Source: Tretioscincus oriximinensis (lineage: Eukaryota; Chordata; Lepidosauria; Squamata; Gymnophthalmidae). From it: a stretch of 64,000 bases of DNA. Under the pieces are notes generated by a model, which did no database searches, was not told the origin of the DNA, and was given only the letters and a program-made list of their open reading frames with translations. The stretch is taken from contig JAJVDF010000261.1 in assembly GCA_022410635.1 (NCBI GenBank), forward strand, positions 427,756-491,755, written 5' to 3'. The stretch's first letter is position 1. The number at the start of each line of letters is the position of its first letter. The translations under genes and the position numbers were made by a program. Shown piece by piece: positions 45,127 through 56,149 of this stretch.

Positions 45127-46588
45127 GCAGGATGCCATCAATACTCCTAGCTATGTGAGGGATACGACTGACTTCCTACGGAAACTACAATCTATACACA
45201 ACCTCCCAGAGGACACCATCTTGGCTACTATGGATGTGGAATCCCTATACACCAACATCCCCCACATAGATGGAATACAAGCTATCAAGAACACNATTCC
45301 AGATAGCACGTCTGCAGGCCTAGCCACCAAGATCTGCCACTTTGTTCTCACCCATAACTATTTCACTTTTGACAATAACGTATATCTCCAAACTAATGGT
45401 ACTGCCATGGGTACACGTATGGCACCCCAATACGCCAACATCTTTATGGCGGACCTAGAACAACGCTTCCTCAACTCCTGCACTCAGAAACCTCTACTGT
45501 ACTTAAGACTCATCGATGACATCTTTATAATCTGGACTCACAGGGAGGAATCACTAAGAACATTCCACCAAAATTTCAATAGCTTCCACCCTACTATTAA
45601 CCTCAGTTTGGAACAATCTAGGGAGCAAGTCCACTTTCTAGACACCACCATAANATTGCACAATGGACATCTGAGCACGACCCTGTATCGCAAACCAACT
45701 GANCGATACACCTATTTACNTGCCTCTAGTTTCCATCCTGAACACACAACCAAATCTATTGTCTACAGCCAAGCTCTCAGATATAATCGCATCTGCTCGG
45801 ATCCANAAGACAGAGATGCCAAACTCCTGGAACTACAACAAGCATTCCTCAGGTTACAGTACCCACCACATGAAGTAAAAAAACAAATCAACAGAGCCAG
45901 AATGGTACCCAGAATCAACCTATTACAGGACAGATTGAGGACAGAAAACAACAGAACCCCATTAGTGGTCACATACAGCTCACAATTGNGGCCCCTCAAA
46001 CACATAATAAATGAACTTCAACCTATTTTGGATAAAAACACAGCTCTCTCAAGAGCACTTGGTGGCAAACCTTTGCTGGCTTACAAACAACCACCCAACC
46101 TCAAACAACTCCTCACACAAAGAACACAGGACACAGAGGGAGAAATGGGAACTAGACCCTGCCACAAACCCAGATGTCAACTCTGTGCACACATCCACCC
46201 TGGCAATGTCATCACGGGACCTGATAACACCACCCACAACATNAGANGGACTTTTACATGCTCATCTTCTAATGTGGTGTATTCCATCTTCTGCCAACAA
46301 TGNCCCTCTACACTCTACATTGGGCAAACAGGACAATCCCTTCGCCAGAGNATAAATGGACACAAATCAGATATTCGAAATGGAAACACACAGAAACCAG
46401 TTGCTGAACAGTTTAACCTTCCAGGACATTCTCTCTCAGACCTCAGGACTGCAGTTCTTGAACAAAGAAACTACAAAGGAAGATTTGAAAGAGAAGCAGC
46501 AGAACTTGAATACATTCACAAGTTCCAGGCCATCAGCAAAGGACTTAACAGAGACAATGGTTTCCTGGCCAACTATACATTTTTATGA
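45127..46588 (+). CDS. PLE reverse transcriptase with GIY-YIG endonuclease, N-terminally truncated
   Basis: Reverse-transcribes PLE RNA and nicks target DNA. Residues are numbered from the first ATG (45125), which is created by the TSD junction and is not the native start. RT motif A is ATMDVESLYTNIP (Asp37). Motif B is NGTAMGTRMAPQYANIFM (91-108). Motif C is LRLIDDIFIIW (Asp131, Asp132). A linker with PCHKPRCQLC (Cys346, 351, 354) precedes the GIY-YIG domain, with VVYSI (384-388), LYIGQTG (397-403), the R...H block near 408-413, and EAAELEYIHKF (458-468). The C-terminus GLNRDNGFLANYTFL is typical. There is no stop or frameshift over about 487 codons. Ten codons contain N. Full PLE proteins are commonly 700-850 aa, so the RT fingers are missing and it cannot be functional by itself. 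Confidence 0.92.
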
Positions 46589-46807
46589 CACCTGTTAAGT
46601 ATTTGATTGATTCTCTACCAGACATTGCACCTTGTTGCCCCAGGCACTTTTTTACATAAGAGGATTAGTTCCTGCTATTTACCTGTTTTTTAAAGGAGAT
46701 TAGTTCCTGCTATTCACCTGCAATTCAACACCTCCCTACAGTTGCATATGCTTTGTCTTCTCCCATACACATTTCCCTATAAATACCTAACCCTGACATT
46801 AGTCCCT

Positions 46808-46838
46808 CAGCATCTGAAGAAGTAGACCTGTCTACGAA
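46808..46838 (+). ncRNA. Hammerhead-ribozyme-like core in the PLE 3' end
   Basis: CTGAAGA is followed by a five-base-pair stem, GTAGA with TCTAC around a CCTG loop, and then GAAA. This is the CUGANGA-helix II-GAAA order of the hammerhead ribozyme, which is known from PLEs. One extra A separates CTGAAGA from the stem, and I cannot draw convincing helices I and III. It is probably a relic. The same core occurs at 28835-28865 and, inverted, just left of it. Confidence 0.35.
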
Positions 46839-46897
46839 AGCTTATGCCAACCACTTTTCTCAAGTTAGTCTCAAAGTGCTGCTAGCTCCTTTGCTGG

Positions 46898-46909
46898 ACA
46901 TAAGACAAT
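46898..46909. repeat. Target-site duplication of the PLE, right copy
   Basis: ACATAAGACAAT, identical to 45115-45126. Confidence 0.9.
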
Positions 46910-46919
46910 ATGTTGGGGT

Positions 46920-47085
46920 TGGGAAGGGAATTATCACATAAAATTCAGAATAGATGTTTGTAACTTTCATGGGTTCAAAAAAAGGTTGCAGGGATTATAA
47001 GGTGTACCTAGTGAAAATTCTGCTCTATACCTCTTAAAGTTGCAAAGCCTGTCCTGTGTTTTATGTGGCAACTCCACACTGGAGG
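46920..47085. mobile_element. M1 foldback element, copy 3
   Basis: Left end TTATCACATAAAATTC...TAACTTTCATGGG, right end (complement) GTTGCCACATAAAACAC...CAACTTTAAG. The core has GTGTACCTAGTGAAAATTC. It lies ten bases after the PLE TSD. Confidence 0.7.
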
Positions 47086-49735
47086 AACATTTTTCATTTA
47101 GAAGAGGCATTGCATTGGAAATATCATTTCTGTACTACAAGAAATCCGTTAAGGGATGAAGCATACAGATTTTGAATGTGGCCTGACCCAATATTACATT
47201 TCATAAGTATTCTATAAAATGGGTTTACTTTTCATAGCACAGACTTTTCTAGGGCACCCTTTATTGCCTTTTCAGATAGATTGCACCTAAAGATCTATTG
47301 CTGAGAAAGCAGTTCCAAATTGTTATTGAAGTTAAAGGGGGTTTCAACTGAGGCCCCCTCGTCCAAACCATGACATGGCATGAACATCATTCCAGGTCAA
47401 GGGTTTAGACCAGTGATACCTGGTCTGGAACACGATGTGATTTAAAGAGCCTCAAAGATAACCTCTGGTGGCTCTGAGAGATTAGATCCAAAGTTTCCTA
47501 GCTTCTGAACTACAAAGAGACTTGTTTCAGTGTGGAATTTGATGCCTTACTGAAGTGGTAGTTAGGAACTTGGAGGTTTGCTTTCTGCACACCTTGATGT
47601 TCTAAACTAGGCCAGGCTTGTTTTCTGGTAAATCCATATATCAGGGTCCGTTGATGTTCCAAGGTCAAAAAACCTTTGGTTTATGTGGTTTATTTGTTTT
47701 TTGTTCTATGCAAAAGGTGACTAGCCTTCATCAGTCTTGATTCATCCATATAATGAAGTGCTATCCAGATCAAATTACAACAATAACATATGGAACAAGG
47801 TAAGCGCACACAAAGGCGGTCAGTTAGGTTGCAACTCTATACATATTTACCAAGAAGACATTCCGATTAAACACAGTGGGGCTCACATCTGAGTAGCCAT
47901 GTCAAAGATGGTGTTGTTATTCCGTTACACTTGTCCATGCTTGACTTACTTTGGATCATTAACTTGTGACCTGACTCATTTGCACGAGTGGAAAGCAAGG
48001 AAGATGGAACATTTCAAATAGAAACACAGCGCTTGTCTCACGTTGCAAGTGTATGTTGTTTGAATTGGAGTTTTGGCTTGCTCAGAAAGGAGGCTTAGTG
48101 GATGCCTCTGGAAGCAAGCCTACAGCGCTCAACAGCTGGCCAAGAATTTAGGAGCTGAGCAAGAAAGCCATGCCTGTCCTAAGCTACCAGTCCTCATTAC
48201 ATCATGCACTAATCTCGGGCTATATTGACTCCATTTATTTGCTTTAAAGACATAAATGCACTGGGAGGCTTTAAGTTTCCTGTGCCTAACCTTTTAGTGC
48301 TGATTGCACCGCAATGGCTCTGTGGCTGTTAAAGTAATTAATCATTAGAGCCAACCTCTTTTTGCCCTAGTCTTGGGAGAAAACAAGTAGAAAAGGTCAC
48401 TTTGCTGGTACTGAATATGCTTTTCCCATGGTTTGGCTTTTGATATCCTGTCAAATATTTGCCTGGAATGAAAAGGAAGGGAAAGAAATGAACACTGTTG
48501 CAGAGAAATGCTATCCTGGGCAGCAACTATAGACCTGGCACATGCATCTCATTGACTATCCCTTGGTATACCTAGATCCTTATTGGCCAATGCACTTGCC
48601 AAGTCATGTGTTGAGTTGCAACTCTGATGATGACACTGGTATTATCTCTGGGAAGTGGAGCATTGTTTGAGCTATCACCTTTGCTCATTTCTGTTATAGT
48701 TGCTGATAGCAAAGTTGAGAGAGGAAAGTTCACAGTGAATTACTGGTGAATTTGAGACACTCTTGGGTGCTTTTGTAATCATATTTATACACTACGAAGC
48801 TGTTTCTCCCCCTTGAATAGGCTCTTCCCACTTCCCTACTTTTATTAGTTCTAGACTTTTAGACCCCTTCCACATGATATTTACTGGTTCTTACTGAGAT
48901 GTTTCAACATCATGATCCTTCAGACATACGTGTAAAAGGAGTTTTCGCCAGACTTCACAATGCATCCAGAAAAATGTTGAAATACAAGTGGAATCAACCA
49001 TTTCGGATCCTTTCCAGAAGCATCATGAAATTCTACGTCTTCTATTGAGCCTGCAGTCTTGTGTATGCTGCACTGTCACAGGAACATGAATACTATGTGA
49101 GAAGATGTCTGTCAGCAGGTCCACAGAATTGCAGCTGGTTGACATGCGCAGTATTGTCTTCTTGCTTTCTCCTACATTCCTCGTGTCAGTTCCATATGGA
49201 TTCTGAATATAGGTATGATGACATGTTATGTGAAGCGGGAGGTGGGGTGGGCTTAGTTTATCTTCATCCATTTTCCTTCTATGGATTTAAAGTATGTTTT
49301 AATATTTGATATGCGCTCTATTATTTTTGCTTTGGAAAAGCTAATTTTAGCCACATGAATCAGCATAATAAAGTATAGGACGTTCCTAAATAAAGCAGAT
49401 GCATTTTTTNNAAAAAAATAATTTCATAAATGTGTTTACAAAATATACATAAAATGCACATTGATCATTAATAACAACCATTCGATGAAAGTTCAGTAGG
49501 AAAGAAAAAAAGGAACCCACGAAATCCAGGTGTTTCTTTTAACTTGTGCCTTGAATCCTGCAAAATGGTATCCTTTGTTGAGATCATGGGTCTTTCGATG
49601 GAGAATTTTCCAAGCAATTATCAGGAACAGGGCATTCACTATTACCAAAAGTCTTCTTATACTTTCCTTAGGCCTACCTTGTGTGGGGTTAACACACATA
49701 AACAGAGAGACAGAGAGAGAAACAGGTGGACAGGA
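47086..49735. other. No recognised repeat; possible conserved non-coding block at 47.9-48.4 kb
   Basis: No coding domain. 48325-48350 contains a TAATTAATCATTAG string, i.e. overlapping homeodomain-type TAAT cores, in a stretch with no repeat-like character. This is suggestive only. Confidence 0.3.
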
Positions 49736-50060
49736 GTTTCATTGTGAAAAAGAGTAATTTTCTACAGGTGCAGCACTGAAAATTATTCTTTTCCACAAGG
49801 GCCATATATATTTTTAAAAAATAAATATAATAATGTTTTAAATTAGGAGCTGGCACTGATTGGTGCTGCTGTGAATTTTGTTTTGGAATTTTATTATTAA
49901 AATTTTAAAAAATATTTTATTTTTACTGAGGGGAGGGTATTGTGCCCCTCCCAATTCTGCTGTACTGGGCTGCAGCCCTTGTTGCCCTCCTCCTAAATCC
50001 GGGTCTGTTTTCCACATCCATTAAAGCTGCAAACCCCCATAGCCTTATATCGACTGATTT
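49736..50060. mobile_element. M1 foldback element, copy 4, split by a hAT-like insertion
   Basis: The left part (GTGAAAAAGAGTAATTTTC, CAGGTGCAGCACTG) and right part (CATCCATTAAAGCTGCAAACC) together give the M1 core. They are separated by the insertion at 49797-50007. Confidence 0.65.
49797..50007. mobile_element. hAT-like non-autonomous insertion, about 211 bp
   Basis: Flanked by TTTTCCAC at 49789-49796 and 50008-50015 (followed by A on both sides), an 8-bp TSD. Ends AAGGGCC and, on the complement, CAGACCC are weak inverted repeats near the hAT terminus form. The interior has TTTTACTGAGGGGAGGGT, which recurs at 16785-16803. No transposase. Confidence 0.65.
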
Positions 50061-50222
50061 GAAGTAACAGTGTTTTCCGAGCATTTTGTATTATAAATAT
50101 AAATGACATGTTTTCAACCAATCACTATGAGGGAGGGGCAGCCAGGCATATAATATACCCCCCAAAATCTACATAATTCAGCCTTTGCCTTCCTGTTCCT
50201 GGGCTAGAATCAGGAATGCTTC

Positions 50223-50313
50223 TACACTATATTACCAAACGTATTTGCTCATTCCTCCTACACACGCATATTTGAATGCACATATGAGTGAATAAATTTG
50301 GCAATATAGTGTA
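50223..50313. mobile_element. Minimal Tc1/mariner-type MITE, 91 bp
   Basis: TIRs of about 30 bp: TACACTATATTACCAAACG at the left, complement TACACTATATTGCCAAATT at the right, both starting with TA. Almost nothing lies between them. The terminus type (CACTATATTGCCAAAAGTAT) is widespread among Tc1-like elements. Confidence 0.8.
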
Positions 50314-50964
50314 TATGGGGGAAGTGCAAAAAGTAGGAAACCTTTTTTACCAAGCCAGTAAATGGGAATCGTTCTCAAAGATCCATCTCTGAGAGTAAGT
50401 GTGACAAAACTCCAAATTCCATAACCGGAAGTATTAAGAAGATACTCGAGCACTTTCCAGTTTGGGGCATTCAGTATTTTTGCTGCAAGTAGCATAATGT
50501 TTAGAGGATATCTGGCATTGATTTGATGGTTCTTCAGTCCATTAAACACTAAGCAGGGTGAAGAAGATGAAGCCTTATTTCATATTTAAGTAATGGTGCA
50601 TTTTGTTTGGGGACATTTGCAAAGGCAACAAACAGAAATCTTGGTCACTCATATGACCATTGCCAATTCTGAAGATTTTGACCTAATTTTTTTTTNAAAA
50701 AACTGCTTTGAAGAAGAGAGAAACTTAATTTCTTCAGTAATAGATCTACTTATAGACATCTAAACAGGTTCAGAGTGGAAACTTTAAATCCAACTTTGAC
50801 ATGTTTTGGCTAAGAAATTTAGGAATTTTTAGGAACTTATTTTTCTTTTAAAAATTTACATTCATATCATAGGCTTAATGGTATCTAGTTTTTTCCATGA
50901 ATATCCTGGAATATTCTGAACCAATTTCCCGTATAAGTTAACCTTTCTCTAATAAATGCATAAT
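50314..50964. other. No recognised feature
   Basis: Minus-strand frame 50232-50549 overlaps the MITE and has no domain. Confidence 0.4.
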
Positions 50965-51090
50965 CCTTCTTCTTTCTTCTTTCTTCTTCTTCTCCTTCTC
51001 CTCCTCCTTTTCCTCCTCCTCCTCTTTCTCCTTTTCCATCTCCTTCTTTTTCTGCTTCTCCTTCTCCTCCTTCTCCTCCTCTTCCAAAAA
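50965..51090. repeat. Polypyrimidine tract (TTC/CTC mixture)
   Basis: About 125 bp of nearly pure C/T, with TTCTTC, CTCCTC and CTCCTT sub-repeats. Glu/Lys-rich frames on the minus strand are artefacts. No SINE body adjoins. Confidence 0.9.
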
Positions 51091-52426
51091 TCCCCATAAA
51101 ATTCTTAGAATCCTTTGCGTTGCCATGCCATGGTTTTTCCAAAGTGATGTTAGTTTTCCCAAGCAACAGCATCTGAATGTTTTCAAAATATGTGCAGATG
51201 TTAAGAATGCACATAATTTTAGATAAAAGCAAGTTAAGATTAGTCCAAAATAACCAAATTAGAAAAAAATGTTCTCCTTGAAGATTTGGGAGGTGATTGA
51301 GCAAAATGTCAAAGAGAAACAGGTTTTTAATTTTTATTGTGTTTGTGTTTTGTTTTGCACGAGCCAGCTTGTTTCTACCCACTCCCTCCGTCTGTTGTAA
51401 CATCTGCTACTCATATCATTTTTCCATTCAGGTCTTATTTGTGGTCTTTGTTTCCTACTAATAGGGAAAGTGACACATTCCTTCACTGCGTTAAGAGCCC
51501 ATTCCAAATATATATTAGGCTCAAGCGCAATCTGGTTTGACTTGTGGATCACTTCAAGCGGAGGCCAAATGTTCCGATGTCCTAATCTGTTCTTTTGAAA
51601 GGAGAAACAAAAGCTTCATTAGCAAATCAAAATAGCTGTATAATAATTCATTTCAAGAGAAACATTTCAACAGCATTCTGATTAAGAATTTGGATGCTAA
51701 GGCACCTCTTACCAGAAGGTGAAAATATATGAAATATAAAACAGAAGAAAACATTGATGTTGTCAAGCATCTCTAGGGAAGATGACCAAAGCCTGGATTC
51801 CCAGTTGCATAGGAGCCTCTGTGAGAAGCCCTTGCACTTGGCAAGCTACTCTGCTCTCCTCACTAATTAAGAACGGGCAGAAATGTTACAACACAGATTA
51901 GCACTCAGCAGAATTAACTGAAGCCAGATATTTCAGAAAATCTACAAAAAGGAAGTATAGACTTTGCTAATCTGTACTTACAATGGAAAACACCAAAGAA
52001 GAAAACTTTTAGGAGATGCTTTAAATCTCTGATGTAGCAAAGGGATTCAGGTTGGAGTACAATATATTAGGAAACAAGAAGCAAATTGGCTGAGTCCTTA
52101 GTGCATGTTAAAAAATATATGAAAAAGCATCTTCAACAATAGGGACAACCCTGGCTCTTCAAAATCTTCCAATAATTTAATCTGGGGAAGCTGAGTGAGA
52201 GCAGCTTACTTTTAGAACTCGCAACTTCTAGACTGTGAGTGACGTTACAGTTTTGTATGGGTTAATCAACAAAAATATATTTTCTAATTTTTACATCATC
52301 CTTAGAGAGTCTAACTTTTGCTGTGATGGAAGTATACTGGGTCAACACCATTTCATTCAGAGGCCAGCAGAAAGCCAATCACTATTGTGCCCCCTGTACT
52401 CCTAAATGCTCATCCATCAGGATGCT

Positions 52427-52435
<9 letters not shown>
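51091..52435. other. No recognised feature
   Basis: The minus-strand frame at 51334-51552 looks somewhat protein-like (an EWALNAVKECVTF stretch) but matches nothing I know. Confidence 0.35.
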
Positions 52436-52477
<42 letters not shown>

Positions 52478-52620
52478 TACTTATACCCCACCCTATACCC
52501 AAAGGTCTCAGGGCGGCAAAAACAGTAAAACATCAATACAAAAATTAAAAAAGTATAAAACAATATTAAAAGTAGGGATAGAGATGGCATTTCTTCAGCC
52601 AAAGGCTTGACCACTGTAAA
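52436..52620 (-). mobile_element. AAAT-tail element 3' end, longest copy
   Basis: (TTTA)n at 52436-52477, then the complement of CCGCCCTGAGACCTTTGGG and a TATAGGGTGGGG block, followed by the A/T-rich 3' UTR typical of this end. It is a 5'-truncated retroelement whose class is unresolved. Confidence 0.7.
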
Positions 52621-52711
52621 CCATGCTGACCACTGTAACCATGCTGCCACCACCATTCTACTGCTGTACTATTTTGGTTTGCTGGATGTTAACTATGATC
52701 TTTTATTATAG

Positions 52712-52787
52712 GTGTTGAATATCCAGGCTGATGTGAAAAATGCCATTACAGTATGCTCATATTTTTCATTAATGGTCTTATACCTTG
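52712..52787 (+). other. Exon-like open segment with splice signals
   Basis: TTTTATTATAG acceptor-like sequence to 52711 and G|GTAAGAG donor at 52788 enclose 76 nt open in one frame (VLNIQADVKNAITV, then CSYFSLMVLYL). The peptide is unrecognised, the pyrimidine tract is weak, and such signals arise by chance. Confidence 0.15.
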
Positions 52788-53180
52788 GTAAGAGATTCCG
52801 AAGGAACCAAAGGTAGGTAACCTGCCTCATCAATACCAGAGCCACTGCTCATACTTTCTGATTACATTTGCACTAAACATATATTGATAGATGTTGTCTT
52901 CTGTTTTCTATCAAGTGTATTTTTCCATTATTTTACATGAAATGGAGTTAAATTCATTGAAGGAATGGTACGTTTTGAGGTCTTTTACCTTTAACAAATT
53001 ACTGATTCCAACGTCACTGTAAGATGCAGACAGAGCTTGATGGAACGATATTGTCAGAACCAAGAAGCACTCAAAACTTTTTTATTCACACTTGAAATAT
53101 ATTCCCGGACCTAAAGCAGTGATTCTCAAACTGTGATCCTGCAGCTGCTCCTGGATGAGATTCTCCAGCATGCCACTTAT

Positions 53181-53222
53181 TCACTATATTGCCAAAAGTA
53201 TTTGCTCACTCACCCACACAAT
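53181..53222. mobile_element. Single Tc1-type TIR
   Basis: CACTATATTGCCAAAAGTAT followed by TTGCTCACTC matches the ends of the MITE at 50223. No partner end was found nearby. Confidence 0.6.
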
Positions 53223-55324
53223 TAGTGTAGTATTCCACATCANCCAGTGGAATACTGGGAACTGTTGTTCAGAAATATCTGGATATCCAAAGTATGAGAT
53301 TCACTGTTCTAGGCTTGGGATCATTCTTTGGTCTTTAATCATATAGCCATGTCAGTTGAAAGTACTATCAGGAGCAATTCTTCCTAAAAAATAAAGATCA
53401 TCTCATTATCAACTGGATAGGAAGCAAATCTACTTATAGTGAAGTTCTACAAATAATTTAAACACTTTTTTGGGTGTGTGTGTAAATAAATCAGTTTCAA
53501 TAATTAATGGAATGTATCCATTTCCATCAGGGTTGGGAAAAGATCACGAGGCAGCTTAGGGGATTGGAATAAGATACATTTGAATAAACAAAAGGGTTTT
53601 TTTTGCCCTTAATGCTAGCAAACAGGTGTTGTGATAGTAAATTTTATCAACTTGGTTATGTGTGGTATTTGCGCTTTAAAGTAAGCGATGAACAAATATT
53701 CACCCCAATCAATCAATGAATCACTTCATCCATTTTTTTATTATGGCTATTGATCCACACCAAATGGAGTATTAATGTCACCTTGCAGATATGGGATAGT
53801 GTAAAGCCAAATAATTTGAGAAATTCTCTTTTACTTCATATACATTTTAGGAATACTACAAGCTGCACTAGAACAAATTTGTGAACCTTAATTCGCTTAC
53901 ATTCTGTGTAGGAATTAATAAATCCAAGATACCTTTGTTGACTAACTTGTATTAGAAAAAGATTGCATTATAGGTAGATGGATAAATGGGTAAATAGATA
54001 AATGTATCTGCATGGCTCTGATCGAGAATTATGAGATGAGGAGGTGAATTTTAGCTGCATGCCATAGGATAGGAACTTAGCTCATAATCATCCGAAGCTG
54101 GAGAGTGAAAGGCATGGGTTGATGGGTTAGTAACATCTGCACCATCTGTGCTGACCCAGACTATACAAGAGTTCTGGGGAGGGGGAGATTCCAATGGTAC
54201 CCTATGATCCTATTGTTGACATTCATNCAATAATCATGAGCATAAGAGACTTACTATCTGCACATCTTCTGTTTTCCATATCAGGAGCCTGGGGCACTTG
54301 CAGTTCATTGGAAGGTCTGATTATACAGGTGTGCCTTCAATCCAGATTAAGCTCTTGTTTTATTTGGACCATCTAATAATGGAGTGTGAAATATCTTTAA
54401 TCCACAATAACATGTAGATTCTAGAAGTGGTCTGCAGGTTCTTAATCCAGGTTAAAGGCCCATAAATAAAGAGCCTAAAATGAAGCGAAAGTTCAGAGTG
54501 TGTCTGTGATGCATGCAAAATGCAGCACTAAATCTCAATGTGAGAACTATGTGAGAAAAGTCAGATGTTAAACAATCACTGCTCTATTCTCCAGGGTTTT
54601 TATTTTTTTATTTTTTAAAGGCAAACTAACTCATAGTCTGCACCTGAAACCATTATTCCCTCTGCTATATAAAGTGAAAATTGATAGCACATTGTACAAT
54701 GAAGGACCCTTATGGAATATAATTGCTCAACAGGAACTCTACTAAACCTATCAGCCATAAGTCATTTTTCAATTCTCTGGCTCTCTAGCATTCAACAATG
54801 TTGCACCCGTTCACATTTCTTCCCATTAAGATATTTCATCAGCTTGGCTGTACAAGGCTTCAATTATTTGCACAATATTATTTTTCATTTCTAAAGATAA
54901 ACCATTTTCCTGACTAGGAAAGAATACTATTGTATTCTGTGTCTAAACTGTCAAAGCTGTCAAAACATGCAGTTGTTCTCTCTGATTCAATAAATGAAAT
55001 AATTATGTGCAACACAGGTGAATATTAATCCACTTAAAATTTTAAAGTCTGGTTTTTTGAGCTGCTGCTCTAGGATTTAGTAAAACCAGACTGTGATTCT
55101 ATCCAGACAAAGCCCCTATCAGGTTGGATGGAGCTGGCAGCTGCAGAGTCAGCATGGTAGTGAGAGGACCTTTAGCAAATGACTGAAAACATGAAATAGC
55201 TCTTAACCCAATTCTCATCCCCACATTTGTGTCTAAAATGAGGAGGCCAGTCAGGGACTGAAAATTACACCCAAACTGATAATACATGGTTTGGAATTCC
55301 AGGTAAAGCCTCTTCTGCTTGAGG
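53223..55324. other. No recognised feature
   Basis: AT-rich. No nameable repeat or gene. Confidence 0.4.
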
Positions 55325-55412
55325 TTGCCCAAGGGCAATTGGTGAGCCACTGTGTGAGAGAGAATGCTGGACTAGATGGGATGTGGCTCCCTTATGTTCT
55401 CTTATGTTCACG
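55325..55412 (+). mobile_element. CR1/L2-group LINE 3' end, short
   Basis: GAGCCACTGTGTGAGAGAGAA, TGCTGGACTAGATGGG and TTATGTTC-type tail units. Confidence 0.8.
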
Positions 55413-55744
55413 TTCTCCTGGCTTATAAAAAAAGATATCCTTCAGAGGATGGGAAGAGCGACATAGAGACTTTCCCAATGCTCTGCTCTTTCATCATTGT
55501 CTATCAATGTTGGCCTGTTTAGATGGAGTCTACAAGTTCATTCAATATTCAAGAAGATAAACAAATGGCCAGGAAGTGTTTAAAAGGCATGTNAATGTTT
55601 TAAATAAATAAATATACAAGTAAATAAACTAAATGAATAGAGGATGTAGATTTTTTAAGCTAAATAAATTACAAAATTCATCATAATCAAGCAATATCTT
55701 TAAGAGCAAAGCTGAATAAACTATAAATTGTATGTTTTGTTGTT
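55413..55744. other. No recognised feature
   Basis: Contains an AAATAAATAAATA stretch near 55600. No element body recognised. Confidence 0.4.
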
Positions 55745-55940
55745 TGTCCAAAAACAAGGTCACTACATAAAAGCTGTGATAGAACTATGCTCCTTTAATG
55801 TGTGTGAAAAAGTGATTTTCTACCAAGTGCTGCAGGTACAATAAGATGTACGTATTGAAAATCCCTATTTCTAAAGCAATTAAACGTATAAAATTCTATA
55901 CCAATTTTTATATGGTAAACCTATCCAAGGATACTAATAT
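55745..55940. mobile_element. M1 foldback element, copy 5
   Basis: Left GGTCACTACATAAAAGC...CTTTAATG, right complement GGTTTACCATATAAAAATTG...TTTAATTGC. Core GTGTGTGAAAAAGTGATTTTC and CAAGTGCTGCAGG. Confidence 0.75.
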
Positions 55941-56149
55941 AGTTCAAGGTTATTGTGCCTGCCCCAGAATGACAAACCAAGGGGCCTATTCACCCTTACT
56001 ACAAAACTGCTTCAGTAATTGGTTTCCCACTCTGATCCATCACAGATAAGGTATGAAAAGACATTTTTACTATGGACCAGTAACATCTAAATGACTATTG
56101 ATAAAATTGTATCAAGCAGCATAAGAAGGCAAGATCTTTGCCTACACTT

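Larger units (their letters stand above)
45127..46897 (+). mobile_element. 5'-truncated Penelope-like element (PLE)
   Basis: A 1771-bp insertion bounded by perfect 12-bp TSDs. It contains the RT/GIY-YIG frame (to 46588), a 3' UTR of about 310 bp, and the conserved PLE 3' end (CTGAAGAAGTAGACCTGTC, GAAAGCTTATGCC, then GTTAGTCTCAAAGTGCTGC). The 3' boundary falls 37 bp short of the end seen in the insertion at 28951. Ten isolated Ns lie in the coding part, far above the window average. Confidence 0.93.

Noticed and set aside
45125..46588. A host gene encoding a GIY-YIG nuclease
   Set aside because: TSDs, the RT motifs in the same frame and the PLE 3' end show it is a retroelement.
46700..46860. 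Complete hammerhead ribozyme
   Set aside because: The core and helix II are visible, but no convincing helices I and III could be drawn, so only the core is reported.
50885..51403. 172-codon minus-strand protein
   Set aside because: A third of it is the polypyrimidine tract in translation; the rest has no recognisable motif.
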